Below, piece after piece: positions 34,369 through 43,370 of a stretch of 64,000 nucleotides of DNA. Each line of letters begins with the position of its first letter. Within the stretch, counting starts at the first letter, position 1. The stretch covers positions 434,001 through 498,000 of the forward strand of contig JAENZP010000001.1 in assembly GCA_016841205.1 (NCBI GenBank). Direction: 5' to 3'. Source of the stretch: Desulfoscipio geothermicus (GTDB taxonomy: Bacteria; Bacillota; Desulfotomaculia; Desulfotomaculales; Desulfallaceae). The notes under the pieces were generated by a model that did not search any database, was not told where the DNA came from, and worked only from the letters and a program-made list of their open reading frames with translations. A program made the position numbers and the translations under genes.

Positions 34369-36288
34369 TTATGCGCCTCCGCCCAGACCAATAATTTTCT
34401 TTCCTATGGCTTGGCCTGAGTCAATCATTTGTCTGGCGAGGTTAACTATATTTTCCGGCTTTAATCCGTACTTTCCACGTAAAAGTGACTGGCTGCCGTG
34501 TTCCATGAACATATCCCCTATACCCAGACATTTAACCTGTATACCGTCCATACCTTTAGCCGCGAACAGTTCCAAAATGGCCGAGCCAAAACCGCCCGCC
34601 AGCATATTTTCTTCAACTGTAATTAAACGGCCGGTGCGCGCGGCACACCGGATGATGCATTCCTTATCCAGAGGTTTAATATACCTGGCATTGATAACGG
34701 TGGCCAGCACGCCCTGCTCCTTTAACATAACCGCCGCATGGCGGACTACAGGCACCGTATTACCCACGGCCAGCAAGGTCATATCTTTTCCTTCAACAAG
34801 CACCTCGGCCCGGCCCACGGGTATCGCCCGGCTGTGCCGGTCCAGGGCTACCCCTAGGCCGGTGCCCCGGGGAAAGCGCAGTGCGCACGGGCCGTTTAAT
34901 TGCAGTGCGGTATGCAACATATGCTGCAGCTCGTTCTCATCAGCAGGTGCCATAATCGTCAGATTGGGCACGCTGCGCAAGTAGGAAATGTCAAATAAAC
35001 CGTGGTGAGTAGGACCGTCATCACCTACAATACCCGCGCGGTCTACAGCAAACACCACCGGCAGTTTTTGTAAGCACACATCGTGGATAATCTGGTCATA
35101 AGCCCGCTGTAAAAACGTAGAATAAATTGCCACCACGGGTTTTAATCCCTCGCTTGCCAAACCGGCCGCCAGTGTTACAGCATGTTGTTCGGCAATACCC
35201 ACATCAAAAAACCGGCCAGGGAATTTTTTGGCAAACTCACCAAGGCCGGTGCCACTGCACATGGCAGCGGTAATGGCGACAATGGTGGGGTCCTGTTCAG
35301 CCAGGTTAACCAGCGTGCGCCCAAAAACTTCTGTATAAGTGCTAATATCACTTTTTTCCAAGCAGCTGCCGGAGCTGATGTCAAATGGCCCGATACCGTG
35401 GAATTTATCCGCCTTTTCCACCGCGGGCGCGTACCCGTGCCCCTTTTCCGTGACCACATGTACCAGCACCGGACCGCCTAACGCTTTGGCCTGCTCCAAG
35501 GTATTCAGCATGGAAATAATATTGTGGCCGTCAATAGGTCCCAGGTAAGTAAAACCCAATTCTTCGAAGAGCATACCTGGCACTACCAGATACTTGAAAC
35601 TGTCCTTAATCCGTTCTGCCACCTTGGCCACAGTGGAACCAATGGAAGGTATACGGCGTAATATTTGTTCAATTTCATCCTTGCCCCGTGAATATTTGGG
35701 GTCAGTGCGCATGCGGTTCAAATAGCCGGACATGGCACCCACATTAGCTGATATACTCATTTTATTGTCGTTTAGCACTACAATCAGGTCTTTTTTCAAC
35801 TGCCCGGCATGGTTTAAGGCCTCAAAAGCCATACCTCCGGTCATTGACCCGTCGCCAATCACCGCTACTACAGCATGCCGGTCGCCCTTTAAATCTCTAG
35901 CCAGCACCATGCCCAAGGCCGCTGATATGGATGTACTGCTGTGACCAGTGCCAAAAGCATCGTGCTCGCTTTCATCCGGCCGGGGAAAGCCACTTAGCCC
36001 GTCATAACAACGCAGCGTACCGAATTGTTCCCGCCTGCCGGTAATTAATTTATGTACATAACACTGGTGACCCACATCCCAAATGATTTTATCCCGAGGT
36101 GTATCAAACACGCGGTGCAGTGCTAGGGTCAGTTCAACTACCCCCAAATTTGATGCCAGGTGCCCGCCGTTTTTAGCTACGGTGGTAATGATTTCCTGCC
36201 TAATTTCCCCGGCCAGCTGCTCCAGCTGGGTAAGGGTGAGCACATGTATATCCCGAGGGGAATTTATTTGTTCAAGATACCTGCCCAA
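34369..36288 (-). CDS. dxs: 1-deoxy-D-xylulose-5-phosphate synthase
   Basis: First step of the MEP isoprenoid pathway, thiamine diphosphate-dependent. 639 residues: [18 protein letters not shown] carries the ThDP/metal motif (about 150-167), NDNKMSIS follows, and the transketolase pyrimidine domain has [15 protein letters not shown] (about 425-440). The start is TTG 36288 with GAGGTG 5 nt upstream. It follows oapA and OLE RNA, and ispA lies just beyond them, so two isoprenoid genes flank the RNA as in other OLE-containing genomes. Confidence 0.97.
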   Translation of the reverse strand: MGRYLEQINSPRDIHVLTLTQLEQLAGEIRQEIITTVAKNGGHLASNLGVVELTLALHRVFDTPRDKIIWDVGHQCYVHKLITGRREQFGTLRCYDGLSGFPRPDESEHDAFGTGHSSTSISAALGMVLARDLKGDRHAVVAVIGDGSMTGGMAFEALNHAGQLKKDLIVVLNDNKMSISANVGAMSGYLNRMRTDPKYSRGKDEIEQILRRIPSIGSTVAKVAERIKDSFKYLVVPGMLFEELGFTYLGPIDGHNIISMLNTLEQAKALGGPVLVHVVTEKGHGYAPAVEKADKFHGIGPFDISSGSCLEKSDISTYTEVFGRTLVNLAEQDPTIVAITAAMCSGTGLGEFAKKFPGRFFDVGIAEQHAVTLAAGLASEGLKPVVAIYSTFLQRAYDQIIHDVCLQKLPVVFAVDRAGIVGDDGPTHHGLFDISYLRSVPNLTIMAPADENELQHMLHTALQLNGPCALRFPRGTGLGVALDRHSRAIPVGRAEVLVEGKDMTLLAVGNTVPVVRHAAVMLKEQGVLATVINARYIKPLDKECIIRCAARTGRLITVEENMLAGGFGSAILELFAAKGMDGIQVKCLGIGDMFMEHGSQSLLRGKYGLKPENIVNLARQMIDSGQAIGKKIIGLGGGA

Positions 36289-36342
36289 GGTTTCACCTCA
36301 TCTTGTTGTCAGGTTGTTATCATGTTGTTGTCAGTAATCAAT

Positions 36343-36918
36343 TTATTTTTTTACTAAATTTATACCTGTTATACTACCAACAGCTGCCATTATTCTGCCT
36401 ACAATAAAAATTACCTTATTAGCATCGCTGAGAGCAATTTTTTTGCCATAAGCCTTGCCCCCTACGGTAAATGCAGCAATCAACGCCGTAATCAGCATAT
36501 TCAAGAGAAACTGGTTAAGATCCCCCCAAAAGCTGATAATTTGTAAACCCAACGCAATGCCCAACGCTCCGCTTAATGTGCCGGCTATATCACCTATCAC
36601 ATCATTTGTGATATTAGCTACCCGGTCGGCATTGCGGATTAAAAACACACCTTCTTTGGCACCGGCCACTTTTTTAGCTGCCTTGGCATGAAAGGGCGCT
36701 TCATCCGCAGCGGCCACCGAGGTGCCAATGACATCTGCTATGATACCAAATAATACAATAAAAATCAGCAGCAAAAACGAAAATGTTAAACTATTGATAG
36801 TTTTAGCTAGAAACTGGGATAATAAAAAGAAAACCGCGGCAAAGATAAAAGAAATAAAACCGACAATTACCACAAACTTGCCGGAAACCGTAGATTTGTT
36901 ATTTTTCAACCATTTCAC
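36343..36918 (-). CDS. oapA: OLE RNA-associated membrane protein OapA
   Basis: A 191-residue membrane protein with four or so hydrophobic segments (about 14-36, 41-64, 110-130, 135-152) and charged ends. The DEAPFHAKAAKK loop lies after the second segment. In Bacillus halodurans and relatives OapA binds OLE RNA and brings it to the membrane; oapA sits directly downstream of the RNA and before dxs, exactly as here. The call rests on topology and this context. The frame begins at GTG 36918, but GGAG is only 2 nt away. TTG 36909 has the GGAG at 8 nt and is a better start (188 residues). Confidence 0.87.
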   Translation of the reverse strand: MKWLKNNKSTVSGKFVVIVGFISFIFAAVFFLLSQFLAKTINSLTFSFLLLIFIVLFGIIADVIGTSVAAADEAPFHAKAAKKVAGAKEGVFLIRNADRVANITNDVIGDIAGTLSGALGIALGLQIISFWGDLNQFLLNMLITALIAAFTVGGKAYGKKIALSDANKVIFIVGRIMAAVGSITGINLVKK

Positions 36919-36989
36919 TCCATATGACGTGTCAAGATACTATGGCCGAGCACGGGCTATTAAATACCCGGGGTGCTGATTTATATGTA

Positions 36990-37604
36990 TAAGAACAAGT
37001 GACAACGATACGAGTAAATGTTGTGGCTTAGGTCCAGCAGGTTTTCCCAATTCCGTACCGGTTGTCGCCATACCGGTGGTTTCCCATTAAACGAAATTCC
37101 GAATAGTTTTAGTTTCCGGGGCTGGATTACCACTTAGTCCACACTGTAATCCCCGTACCGTCCCATTCATGGACAGCCTAGGAGTTTTCCTCAACGGGAG
37201 TACCTTTTTCTAGCCTCTTTTGCAATGACGGTTTAAACCCACGGTAAAATACGCATGGGCCCATACGTAATATACCGTTAAAGGACCTCCACCGGCATCA
37301 CTCAAGGCAGGCTACACTGCACGCAGCTTCCCCCACGTGCAGGTTTACACCCAAGCCATAGCAACTGCTGCTAGCAAGTTACCACGCACTTGGGTCTCCA
37401 CGGAGGCAGGGTCAACGCCCGCATGCCATTGCGGATCGCCCCGCCTCCTTAACCCCCAGTACCAACCCCCAACTGGGCGTCGGCAGCCAGCACCAGGAAC
37501 TTCATCGATGTGCCCTTGACGGATTTTTAGGCCCGTCTTCAAAAAAGGGTTCCCGACTAGGATACTGCATCACCTGTTCGTAAATAACAATAAAACACTT
37601 TCAG
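36990..37604 (-). ncRNA. ole: OLE RNA (ornate, large, extremophilic)
   Basis: A 600-nt structured, non-coding region between ispA and oapA-dxs, the classical OLE location in anaerobic and extremophilic Firmicutes. It lacks a credible reading frame. Local pairings include 37241-37278 (ACGGTA/TACCGT closing a second 10-bp stem), 37123-37152 (GGATTAC/GTAATCC) and a CCGGT/ACCGG hairpin at about 37050-37072. Size, higher GC than flanks, synteny and the adjacent oapA all agree. The RNA forms a membrane RNP linked to stress tolerance and growth control. The 5' end is set from the promoter at 37611-37640; the 3' end (near the ACAAC/GTTGT pair) is approximate. Confidence 0.88.
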
Positions 37605-37630
37605 TGAATAATTATAACATGATTATTCAC
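37604..37630. promoter_or_regulatory. Perfect inverted repeat over the OLE promoter
   Basis: GTGAATAAT and ATTATTCAC (37604-37612, 37622-37630) are perfect 9-bp arms around a 9-bp spacer that contains part of the -10 box. The placement from about -20 to +1 is that of a repressor operator. No regulator is identified. Confidence 0.5.
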
Positions 37631-37640
37631 AATGCGGCAA
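37611..37640 (-). promoter_or_regulatory. Sigma-A promoter of OLE RNA
   Basis: TTGCCG (37635-37640), 18 bp, TATAAT (37611-37616) on the minus strand. Transcription would begin near 37604. Confidence 0.68.
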
Positions 37641-37651
37641 ACACTTATTCC

Positions 37652-37675
37652 CGCCATCTGGCTTCAATTATGGCG
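37652..37675 (-). terminator. Hairpin between ispA and the OLE promoter
   Basis: CGCCAT and ATGGCG pair around a 12-nt loop, about 90 bp after the ispA stop. There is no T-run, so a partial terminator at best. The rest of 37641-37764 shows nothing. Confidence 0.3.
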
Positions 37676-37764
37676 AGGTGCTGCTGATTTATGTCTTCAT
37701 GCTGAGCCGCGTTCGACAACAGTCACGTTTTTGCTAGTTTATCTATACATTTATTTTAACTTCA

Positions 37765-38655
37765 TTAATGCTCTCTTTGAAGCACAAAATAAACCAGTCC
37801 GCGCAAAAAGTCAGCTTCAGCACCAAAGAGGTTCAGGGCACCTATGGCTTGCTCAGCCGCCTGCCGGGCCATTTCCCTGGCCCCCGCTAAACCATGCAGC
37901 GCAGGATAAGTAGCCTTTTGGTTTTTAATGTCACTACCCACCGGCTTGCCCAATTTTTGTTCGTCCCCTTCAATATCCAGTATATCGTCAACAATTTGAA
38001 AGGCTAGCCCCAGGTTTTCGGCATAAACAGTAAGCTTGTGCAGCTGTTCCGGGCTGGCACCGGATAGCATAGCCCCGGCCCGCACCGACGCCCTGTACAA
38101 TGCGCCGGTCTTACAAGTATGGATATACTTAAGCGTTTGTTTATCGACTAACTTTTCGGCAGATAATAGGTCCACTACCTGGCCGCCAATTAAACCGGCT
38201 GTTCCGGCAGCCTCAGCCACTTCGGCGACTACGCGCACTACCCCGCCCGCACCCAAAGGCCCGGTCTGGGGTAGCCCGGCCAAAAGCCCAAAAGCCAGAG
38301 TCAGCAGCGCATCTCCCACCAATATAGCAATGGCTTCGCCGTATACCTTGTGACTAGTAGGCCTGCCCCGGCGCAAATCATCATTATCCATGGCAGGCAA
38401 ATCATCGTGCACCAGCGAGTAAGTGTGCAGCAGCTCTATAGCACAGGCAGCAGGCAGCACTTTTTGTTCATCACCGCCTACGGCACGGGCAGAGGCCAGC
38501 ACCAGGGCAGGCCTTAGACGCTTACCGCCGGCGAAAACACTGTAGCGCATAGCCTCGTGAATCACAGAGGGATAACTGCCGACCGGCGGCAGGTACTCAT
38601 TAAGTGCCTTATCCACTAGGCCCGCCTGCCTGGCCAACTCCTCTTTAAAGCTCAT
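37765..38655 (-). CDS. ispA: Polyprenyl synthetase (farnesyl/geranyl diphosphate synthase type)
   Basis: Condenses IPP with allylic diphosphates to short-chain prenyl diphosphates. 296 residues, all-helical, with the first aspartate-rich motif DDLPAMDNDD (about 88-97) and the second DDILD (about 223-227), plus GGKRLRP (43-49). Two residues before the first DDxxD include HTYSLVHDD, with aromatic spacing that fits a short-chain FPP synthase. The start ATG is 2 bp after xseB's stop. Together with dxs it brackets OLE RNA. Confidence 0.95.
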   Translation of the reverse strand: MSFKEELARQAGLVDKALNEYLPPVGSYPSVIHEAMRYSVFAGGKRLRPALVLASARAVGGDEQKVLPAACAIELLHTYSLVHDDLPAMDNDDLRRGRPTSHKVYGEAIAILVGDALLTLAFGLLAGLPQTGPLGAGGVVRVVAEVAEAAGTAGLIGGQVVDLLSAEKLVDKQTLKYIHTCKTGALYRASVRAGAMLSGASPEQLHKLTVYAENLGLAFQIVDDILDIEGDEQKLGKPVGSDIKNQKATYPALHGLAGAREMARQAAEQAIGALNLFGAEADFLRGLVYFVLQREH

Positions 38656-38657
38656 GT

Positions 38658-38885
38658 TTACAGCTCCTCTTCCCGAATAACAGCCTGACTATTATCGTCC
38701 TCCAGCAATAGAGTAATTTGTTTTTCAGCTTGATCCAAATGTCTGCCGCACTGTTTGGTTAGCTTAATGCCCTCGGCAAACAGCTCAAGCGACTCCTCAA
38801 GGGGCAAATTGCCCTCTTCCAAACGGTTGACCAGAACTTCTAACCGAGCCAGAGCCTCTTCAAAGGTTAAAGCCTCTTTATTCAT
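38658..38885 (-). CDS. xseB: Exodeoxyribonuclease VII small subunit
   Basis: A 75-residue helical protein, partner of XseA. The conserved segment LTFEEALARLEVLVNRLEEG and LPLEESLELFAEGIKLTKQC (split) span almost the whole family signature. The xseA gene is 1.8 kb upstream, separated by folD and fchA and a terminator, so the subunits are not adjacent here, in contrast to most Firmicutes. Confidence 0.95.
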   Translation of the reverse strand: MNKEALTFEEALARLEVLVNRLEEGNLPLEESLELFAEGIKLTKQCGRHLDQAEKQITLLLEDDNSQAVIREEEL

Positions 38886-39040
38886 TATTGCCGCAAAACC
38901 TCCAGTATACTTGATTAATTATACCTTTTTAAATTATATATTAATTTGCCGGCAGAAACCACACTTTTAAGAGCTTCTCGGCAGGCATTGCGGAGGCACT
39001 GCAGTCGCAAGGCAGATAAATCGGCCCTGGCGCAAGTTAG

Positions 39041-39065
39041 AAAAAAAAGGGCCTATTCAGCCCTT
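39041..39065 (-). terminator. Terminator after fchA
   Basis: AAGGGC and GCCCTT pair (39047-39052 with 39060-39065), followed on the minus strand by a run of eight T. It separates the folate genes from xseB-ispA. The rest of 38886-39084 is without features. Confidence 0.85.
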
Positions 39066-39084
39066 AAAAGTCATATATAATATA

Positions 39085-39717
39085 CTATTTCATCCGCTCG
39101 CGTACTACTGCCAGGGCCTGTTCTTTTAGTGCTGCGGCCTTACTCACCAGATGATCCTTCTCCGCCAACATATTCTTTACGTACTCTTCATCTTTGACCA
39201 TCGGGATATTAATATCCGCACTTAACAGCACTGCATTCATGGCCGCCTCGCACACGTAAGCTGCCACACCAGCATCGCTGATAGCCATTTTATTGCCAAT
39301 TTTAGCTAGCCGATTGGTAATTTCCAACGCTTCCAAAAGAGCGCGGGCTATTGCCATGGGGGTATCCGTGGCTGTTTTAAGCGCCTTTTGCATCATTTCT
39401 TCCCGCTTAGCCTTTTCTTCGTCAGTATTTTTGGGCTGGCGAAAAACATCCATAAACTTGCCAAAGGCAGCTATATCCGCAGCCATTAGTTTTTCCAGCT
39501 TATTAATAATAAAATAGGCAGCACCGGTAATTTCTTTTACTTCAGGCTCCACATCAAGATACTTGGGCTTGCCTACGGTGAGGTTGCCCACCATAGCAGT
39601 CATAGCCACACCTAAACTACCCACTAAGGCAGATACGCTGCCGCCGCCGGGAGTGGGCGCGTCGGATGCCGATACTGCCACTACCTTGCGGAATGGAAAA
39701 TCGTAAATTTCACTCAC
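39085..39717 (-). CDS. fchA: Cyclodeaminase/cyclohydrolase family protein (FchA-like)
   Basis: A 210-residue all-helical protein of the formiminotransferase-cyclodeaminase C-domain family, including methenyl-THF cyclohydrolase FchA. SASDAPTPGGGSVSALVGSLG (shown split: SASDAPTPGGG, SVSALVGSLG) is the glycine-rich family signature near residue 17. It starts at GTG 39717, 66 bp after folD, so both act on methenyl/methylene-THF and are probably co-transcribed. FolD itself has cyclohydrolase activity. A separate FchA may split the steps or act on formimino-THF. Confidence 0.88.
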   Translation of the reverse strand: MSEIYDFPFRKVVAVSASDAPTPGGGSVSALVGSLGVAMTAMVGNLTVGKPKYLDVEPEVKEITGAAYFIINKLEKLMAADIAAFGKFMDVFRQPKNTDEEKAKREEMMQKALKTATDTPMAIARALLEALEITNRLAKIGNKMAISDAGVAAYVCEAAMNAVLLSADINIPMVKDEEYVKNMLAEKDHLVSKAAALKEQALAVVRERMK

Positions 39718-39783
39718 TGAATCACCTCATCAAAAAAGTATGGTACGGGTGTTAAAGTGGAAAAGATGTGTATTACCGTCAGC

Positions 39784-40632
39784 TTAAGCCAGTCCCTGCA
39801 GCTTAATGGCCTTAAGCAGGTTTTTCTGAACCAGGACAGTAGTAAGACTGCCCACGCCGCCCGGTACGGGGGTGATGACACCCGCCACTTCCCTGACGTT
39901 TCCAAAATCGACGTCACCGCAGATCCCGCCTCCCTCGGAGGGATTGATACCGGCATCTACAACAACGGCACCTGGCTTGATCATATCAGCAGTAATCATT
40001 TTAGCCCGGCCTACCGCCGCAATAACGATATCGGCCTGTTTGGTATGGTAGGCTAAATCTGCAGTCTTAGTATGGCAGACCGTAACCGTGGCATTCTGGT
40101 TGAGCAGCATGAAAACCAGTGGTTTACCAACAGTTTCACCCCGACCCACGATGACAGCGTTTTTACCTTTAATTTCAACTCCGGAGCGCAGTAACACTTC
40201 AATACAGCTCTGGGGTGTAGCAGGGAACAGGCCCTTACCGCCGCTTAGAATATAACCGCGATTCATGGGATGAGAACCGTCCACATCCTTCTTGGGATCT
40301 ACGGCTTCCAGCACCATATTTTTGTCCATCCCTTTGGGCAGAGGCAGTTCAATCATAATACCATGGACATTGGTATCTTTATTCCAGGTATCGATAACGG
40401 CCAGCACTTCCTCAATGGCAGACGAACCAGGCAAGGTTTTTAATTCAAAGTCAATACCCACGCTGCCGCAGGACTTTTCCTTGGAGCGAGCATATACCAC
40501 TGAAGCCGGGTCATCACCCACCAAAAGCACGTTTAATTTAGGTATAATACCCTTTTCTTTCAGCTGTGCTACTTCAGCCTTTACTTCTTCTCTGATAGTG
40601 CCCGATATAGCTTTGCCATCAATCACAGCCAT
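39784..40632 (-). CDS. folD: Methylene-THF dehydrogenase/methenyl-THF cyclohydrolase FolD
   Basis: Bifunctional one-carbon enzyme. 282 residues: catalytic lysine in YARSKEK (about 48-54), GLFPATPQSCIEVL, and the NADP-binding VIVGRGETVGKPL (about 157-169), then TPVPGGVGSLTTVLVQKN at the C-terminus. GGGAGG before ATG 40632. It lies between xseA and fchA. In acetogens or sulfate reducers FolD belongs to the methyl branch of Wood-Ljungdahl metabolism, but no other gene of that pathway is seen here. Confidence 0.97.
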   Translation of the reverse strand: MAVIDGKAISGTIREEVKAEVAQLKEKGIIPKLNVLLVGDDPASVVYARSKEKSCGSVGIDFELKTLPGSSAIEEVLAVIDTWNKDTNVHGIMIELPLPKGMDKNMVLEAVDPKKDVDGSHPMNRGYILSGGKGLFPATPQSCIEVLLRSGVEIKGKNAVIVGRGETVGKPLVFMLLNQNATVTVCHTKTADLAYHTKQADIVIAAVGRAKMITADMIKPGAVVVDAGINPSEGGGICGDVDFGNVREVAGVITPVPGGVGSLTTVLVQKNLLKAIKLQGLA

Positions 40633-40662
40633 TTGTCATATTCCTCCCAAGCTGATTATTAT

Positions 40663-41859
40663 TTAATCTGTTTCCTTAACCATACACTTTATTGCTCCCC
40701 GGTGCAAGTGTACATATATAGGGTCACCCACCTGAACTTGCCCCGCGTCACGCAGCACCTTGCCGGCCGGATCAAGGGCATAACTATACCCCCTGGCCAG
40801 CGTGGCCAGCGGGCTAAGTGCATCAAGTCGTCCCGCCAGCAGGGCCAGGCGGTTGTTTAAACTGTTCACGATAGTCTGAGTACCCCCGGCTAGCTGTCTT
40901 CCCAACATGTCCACGGTTTGACGCCGCTGCTCAACCAGCCTATCCACGGGTCTGGCCAATACCCGGCTCCTGGCGCAATAATTCAGCCTCTGCCGATAGC
41001 TGCGGATTTGCTGACCCAGACAGCGGGTTAACCGTGCCTTTTGCATAGCCACTAGTCTTTTTTGCTCATCCTGGTCGGGCACTGCTAATTCCGCAGCCGC
41101 CGAGGGAGTGGGTGCCCGTAAATCGGCCGCCAGATCCGCCAGGGTGAAATCGGTTTCGTGCCCCACAGCTGATATCACCGGTATATGAGAAGCCGCAATG
41201 CTTCTAACCACCAGCTCGGTGTTAAAAGCCCACAGTTCCTCCAGAGAACCGCCTCCCCGGCCCACGATAATTAAATCAACATTATTAAGCCTGTTCAGCC
41301 GGTCCAGCGCCCGGGCCACCTCACGGGGGGCAGCCTCTCCCTGCACCGCCACAGGGGCCAATATAATATTGATCTGTGGCCAGCGGCGGCGCAAAATATG
41401 TATCATATCACGCACTGCCGCACCAGTTGGTGAGGTGACTATCCCAATATAACTAGGAAAACGTGGCAGTGCAATTTTTCTGTTTTGATTAAACAACCCT
41501 TCGGTAGCGAGCTGCTGCTTAAGTTTCTCCAGGGCGGCAAAAAGTGCTCCCGTACCATCCGGCTCCACCTGCTCGGCATATAACTGGTACTGACCGTCCC
41601 GGTCATAGACTGTCACATAGCCTCTAACACGCACGGCCATGCCATTTCCCGGGCTGCATTCCAGATACCTTGCCCGTGAGCGAAACATAACCACCCTGAC
41701 ACAGGAATAATTATCTTTTAGGGTAAAATAAATATGCCCGGAGGTCGCTTTTTTATAATTGGAAATTTCACCTTTTACCCAGATATCGACCAGTCGAGAA
41801 TCATTTTCTAATATTCTTTTAATGTGTCCCGTTAATTGCTGTACAGTAAATATTTGCAT
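40663..41859 (-). CDS. xseA: Exodeoxyribonuclease VII large subunit
   Basis: A 398-residue protein with an N-terminal OB fold (VQQLTGHIKRILENDSRL to about 100; IWVKGEISNYK variant at 27-36) and a catalytic core with VIVGRGGGSLEELWAFN (about 185-201) and GHETDFTLAD. A coiled-coil rich C-terminal part follows, ending in TLARGYSYALDPAGKVL. It degrades single-stranded DNA together with XseB. It starts the folate/xse run after nfnB's terminator. Confidence 0.96.
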   Translation of the reverse strand: MQIFTVQQLTGHIKRILENDSRLVDIWVKGEISNYKKATSGHIYFTLKDNYSCVRVVMFRSRARYLECSPGNGMAVRVRGYVTVYDRDGQYQLYAEQVEPDGTGALFAALEKLKQQLATEGLFNQNRKIALPRFPSYIGIVTSPTGAAVRDMIHILRRRWPQINIILAPVAVQGEAAPREVARALDRLNRLNNVDLIIVGRGGGSLEELWAFNTELVVRSIAASHIPVISAVGHETDFTLADLAADLRAPTPSAAAELAVPDQDEQKRLVAMQKARLTRCLGQQIRSYRQRLNYCARSRVLARPVDRLVEQRRQTVDMLGRQLAGGTQTIVNSLNNRLALLAGRLDALSPLATLARGYSYALDPAGKVLRDAGQVQVGDPIYVHLHRGAIKCMVKETD

Positions 41860-41910
41860 AGATCAATTCCCTTTATGTACTTTTCCCTAATTATCCGGTA
41901 TTTATATAAA

Positions 41911-41942
41911 CACCCGGCACCAGCTCTCGCTAATGCCGGGTG
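41911..41942 (-). terminator. Terminator of the nfn operon
   Basis: CACCCGGC and GCCGGGTG pair perfectly (41911-41918 with 41935-41942), 15 bp after the nfnB stop, followed by TTTATAT on the minus strand. Confidence 0.75.
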
Positions 41943-41957
41943 TTTTAACCAACCGAC

Positions 41958-43370
41958 TTACTTATTGCTTAAGTACTCATGCATTGCGTCAGCGGCGGCA
42001 CGCCCGGCGCCCATGGCCAGGATAACGGTCGCCGCACCGGTAACTACGTCACCGCCGGCGTATACGCCGGGCTTAGAGGTGGCACCAGTTTCCAAACTAG
42101 CTACGATATTACCGTGTTTATTCAATTCCAGGCCTTTAGTGGTTCTGGGCACCAGCGGGTTGGGACCCTGGCCAATAGCCACTACCACTGTATCGACATC
42201 CATGATAAACTCAGAACCCGGAATTGCTACAGGGCTGCGTCTGCCGGAAGCATCGGGCTCGCCCAGCTCATACTTGATGCACTTCATGCCGGTTACCCAG
42301 CCTTCTTCGTTGCTGATTATTTCCACCGGGCTGGTCAGCAGGTCGAAAATAACGCCCTCTTCCTCAGCATGCTCGGCCTCTTCCTTACGGGCAGGCAGTT
42401 CATCATGAGAACGCCGGTAAACGATATGGGACTCTTCGGCACCCAGGCGCAGCGCGGTGCGGGCACCGTCCATGGCCACGTTGCCGCCGCCCAACACGGC
42501 TACCTTTTTACCGATCTTAATAGGTGTATCATATTTGGGGAACAGGTAAGCTTTCATCAAATTGGTTCGGGTTAAAAATTCGTTGGCTGAGTATACGCCA
42601 CAGGCATTTTCCCCGGGAATACCCATAAAATAGGGCAGGCCGGCACCGGTGCCGATATATACCGCGTCAAAACCTTCTTCTTCCATTAGCTCATCCACTG
42701 TGGCGAATTTACCCACCACCGAGTTAACCTCTATCTTAACACCCAGTTTTTTCAGGTTTTCCACCTCTGCTTGCACTATTTCTTTAGGCAGACGGAACTG
42801 GGGAATACCATACATCAGCACACCACCGGCCACATGCAGGGCCTCAAACACAGTTACATCATGCCCCAGCTTGGCCAGGTCGGAAGCACAGGTCAAACCG
42901 GAAGGGCCAGAACCTACCACGGCCACTTTTTTACCGGTGGATGGAGCTACTTCAGGAACAGTCACACCCTTTTGCAGTTCCCGGTCAGCAATGAAACGCT
43001 CCAAGCGTCCAATGCCCACGGATTCAAATTTTTTCGCTAAAGTGCAGTATTTCTCGCACTGATTTTCCTGGGGACACACCCGGCCGCAAACCGCCGGTAA
43101 AGCATTTTTTTCTTTATTTTTCTTGATGGCGCCCTCAAAATCCCGTTCGGCTATCAGCTTAATAAATTCGGGAATATATACTTGCACCGGGCAACCCTGG
43201 CGGCAGGGCTCATTTTTACACTGCAGGCAGCGCTGGGCTTCAGCTACCGCTGTTTCTTCATCGTATCCCAAAGCCACTTCCTCAAAATTATGAGCTCTTA
43301 CCTTGGCTTCTTGGACTGGCATTTCATGTTTATGTGGATCAATTGTTTTCTTAGCTTTTTGGTCAGCCAT
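41958..43370 (-). CDS. nfnB: NADPH-linked NfnB/glutamate synthase small-subunit-like flavoprotein
   Basis: A 470-residue protein with N-terminal Fe-S cysteines (CLQCKNEPCRQGCP about 47-60, CGRVCPQENQCEKYC about 94-108), a FAD-binding GSGPSGLTCASDLAKLGHDV and a second nucleotide site VAVLGGGNVAMDGARTALRLG (quoted in part). It is the large subunit of the electron-bifurcating NADH-dependent ferredoxin:NADP oxidoreductase. GGAGG 9 nt before ATG 43370; the start overlaps the last codon of nfnA, so both are coupled. No glutamate synthase large subunit is near, which favours Nfn over GltD. A sulfide dehydrogenase role (SudA) is possible. Confidence 0.9.
   Translation of the reverse strand: MADQKAKKTIDPHKHEMPVQEAKVRAHNFEEVALGYDEETAVAEAQRCLQCKNEPCRQGCPVQVYIPEFIKLIAERDFEGAIKKNKEKNALPAVCGRVCPQENQCEKYCTLAKKFESVGIGRLERFIADRELQKGVTVPEVAPSTGKKVAVVGSGPSGLTCASDLAKLGHDVTVFEALHVAGGVLMYGIPQFRLPKEIVQAEVENLKKLGVKIEVNSVVGKFATVDELMEEEGFDAVYIGTGAGLPYFMGIPGENACGVYSANEFLTRTNLMKAYLFPKYDTPIKIGKKVAVLGGGNVAMDGARTALRLGAEESHIVYRRSHDELPARKEEAEHAEEEGVIFDLLTSPVEIISNEEGWVTGMKCIKYELGEPDASGRRSPVAIPGSEFIMDVDTVVVAIGQGPNPLVPRTTKGLELNKHGNIVASLETGATSKPGVYAGGDVVTGAATVILAMGAGRAAADAMHEYLSNK

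Noticed and set aside
37337-37542. Two short frames of 60 and 65 codons (both strands)
   Set aside because: They lie within the OLE RNA, lack ribosome sites, and have odd composition (proline/histidine/tryptophan-rich).
36990-37604. Transposon end or omega-RNA of a TnpB/IscB element
   Set aside because: The structured, GC-richer region first looked like the non-coding end of an IS605-type element. No TnpB or IscB coding traces are present, and the ispA-RNA-oapA-dxs order points to OLE RNA.
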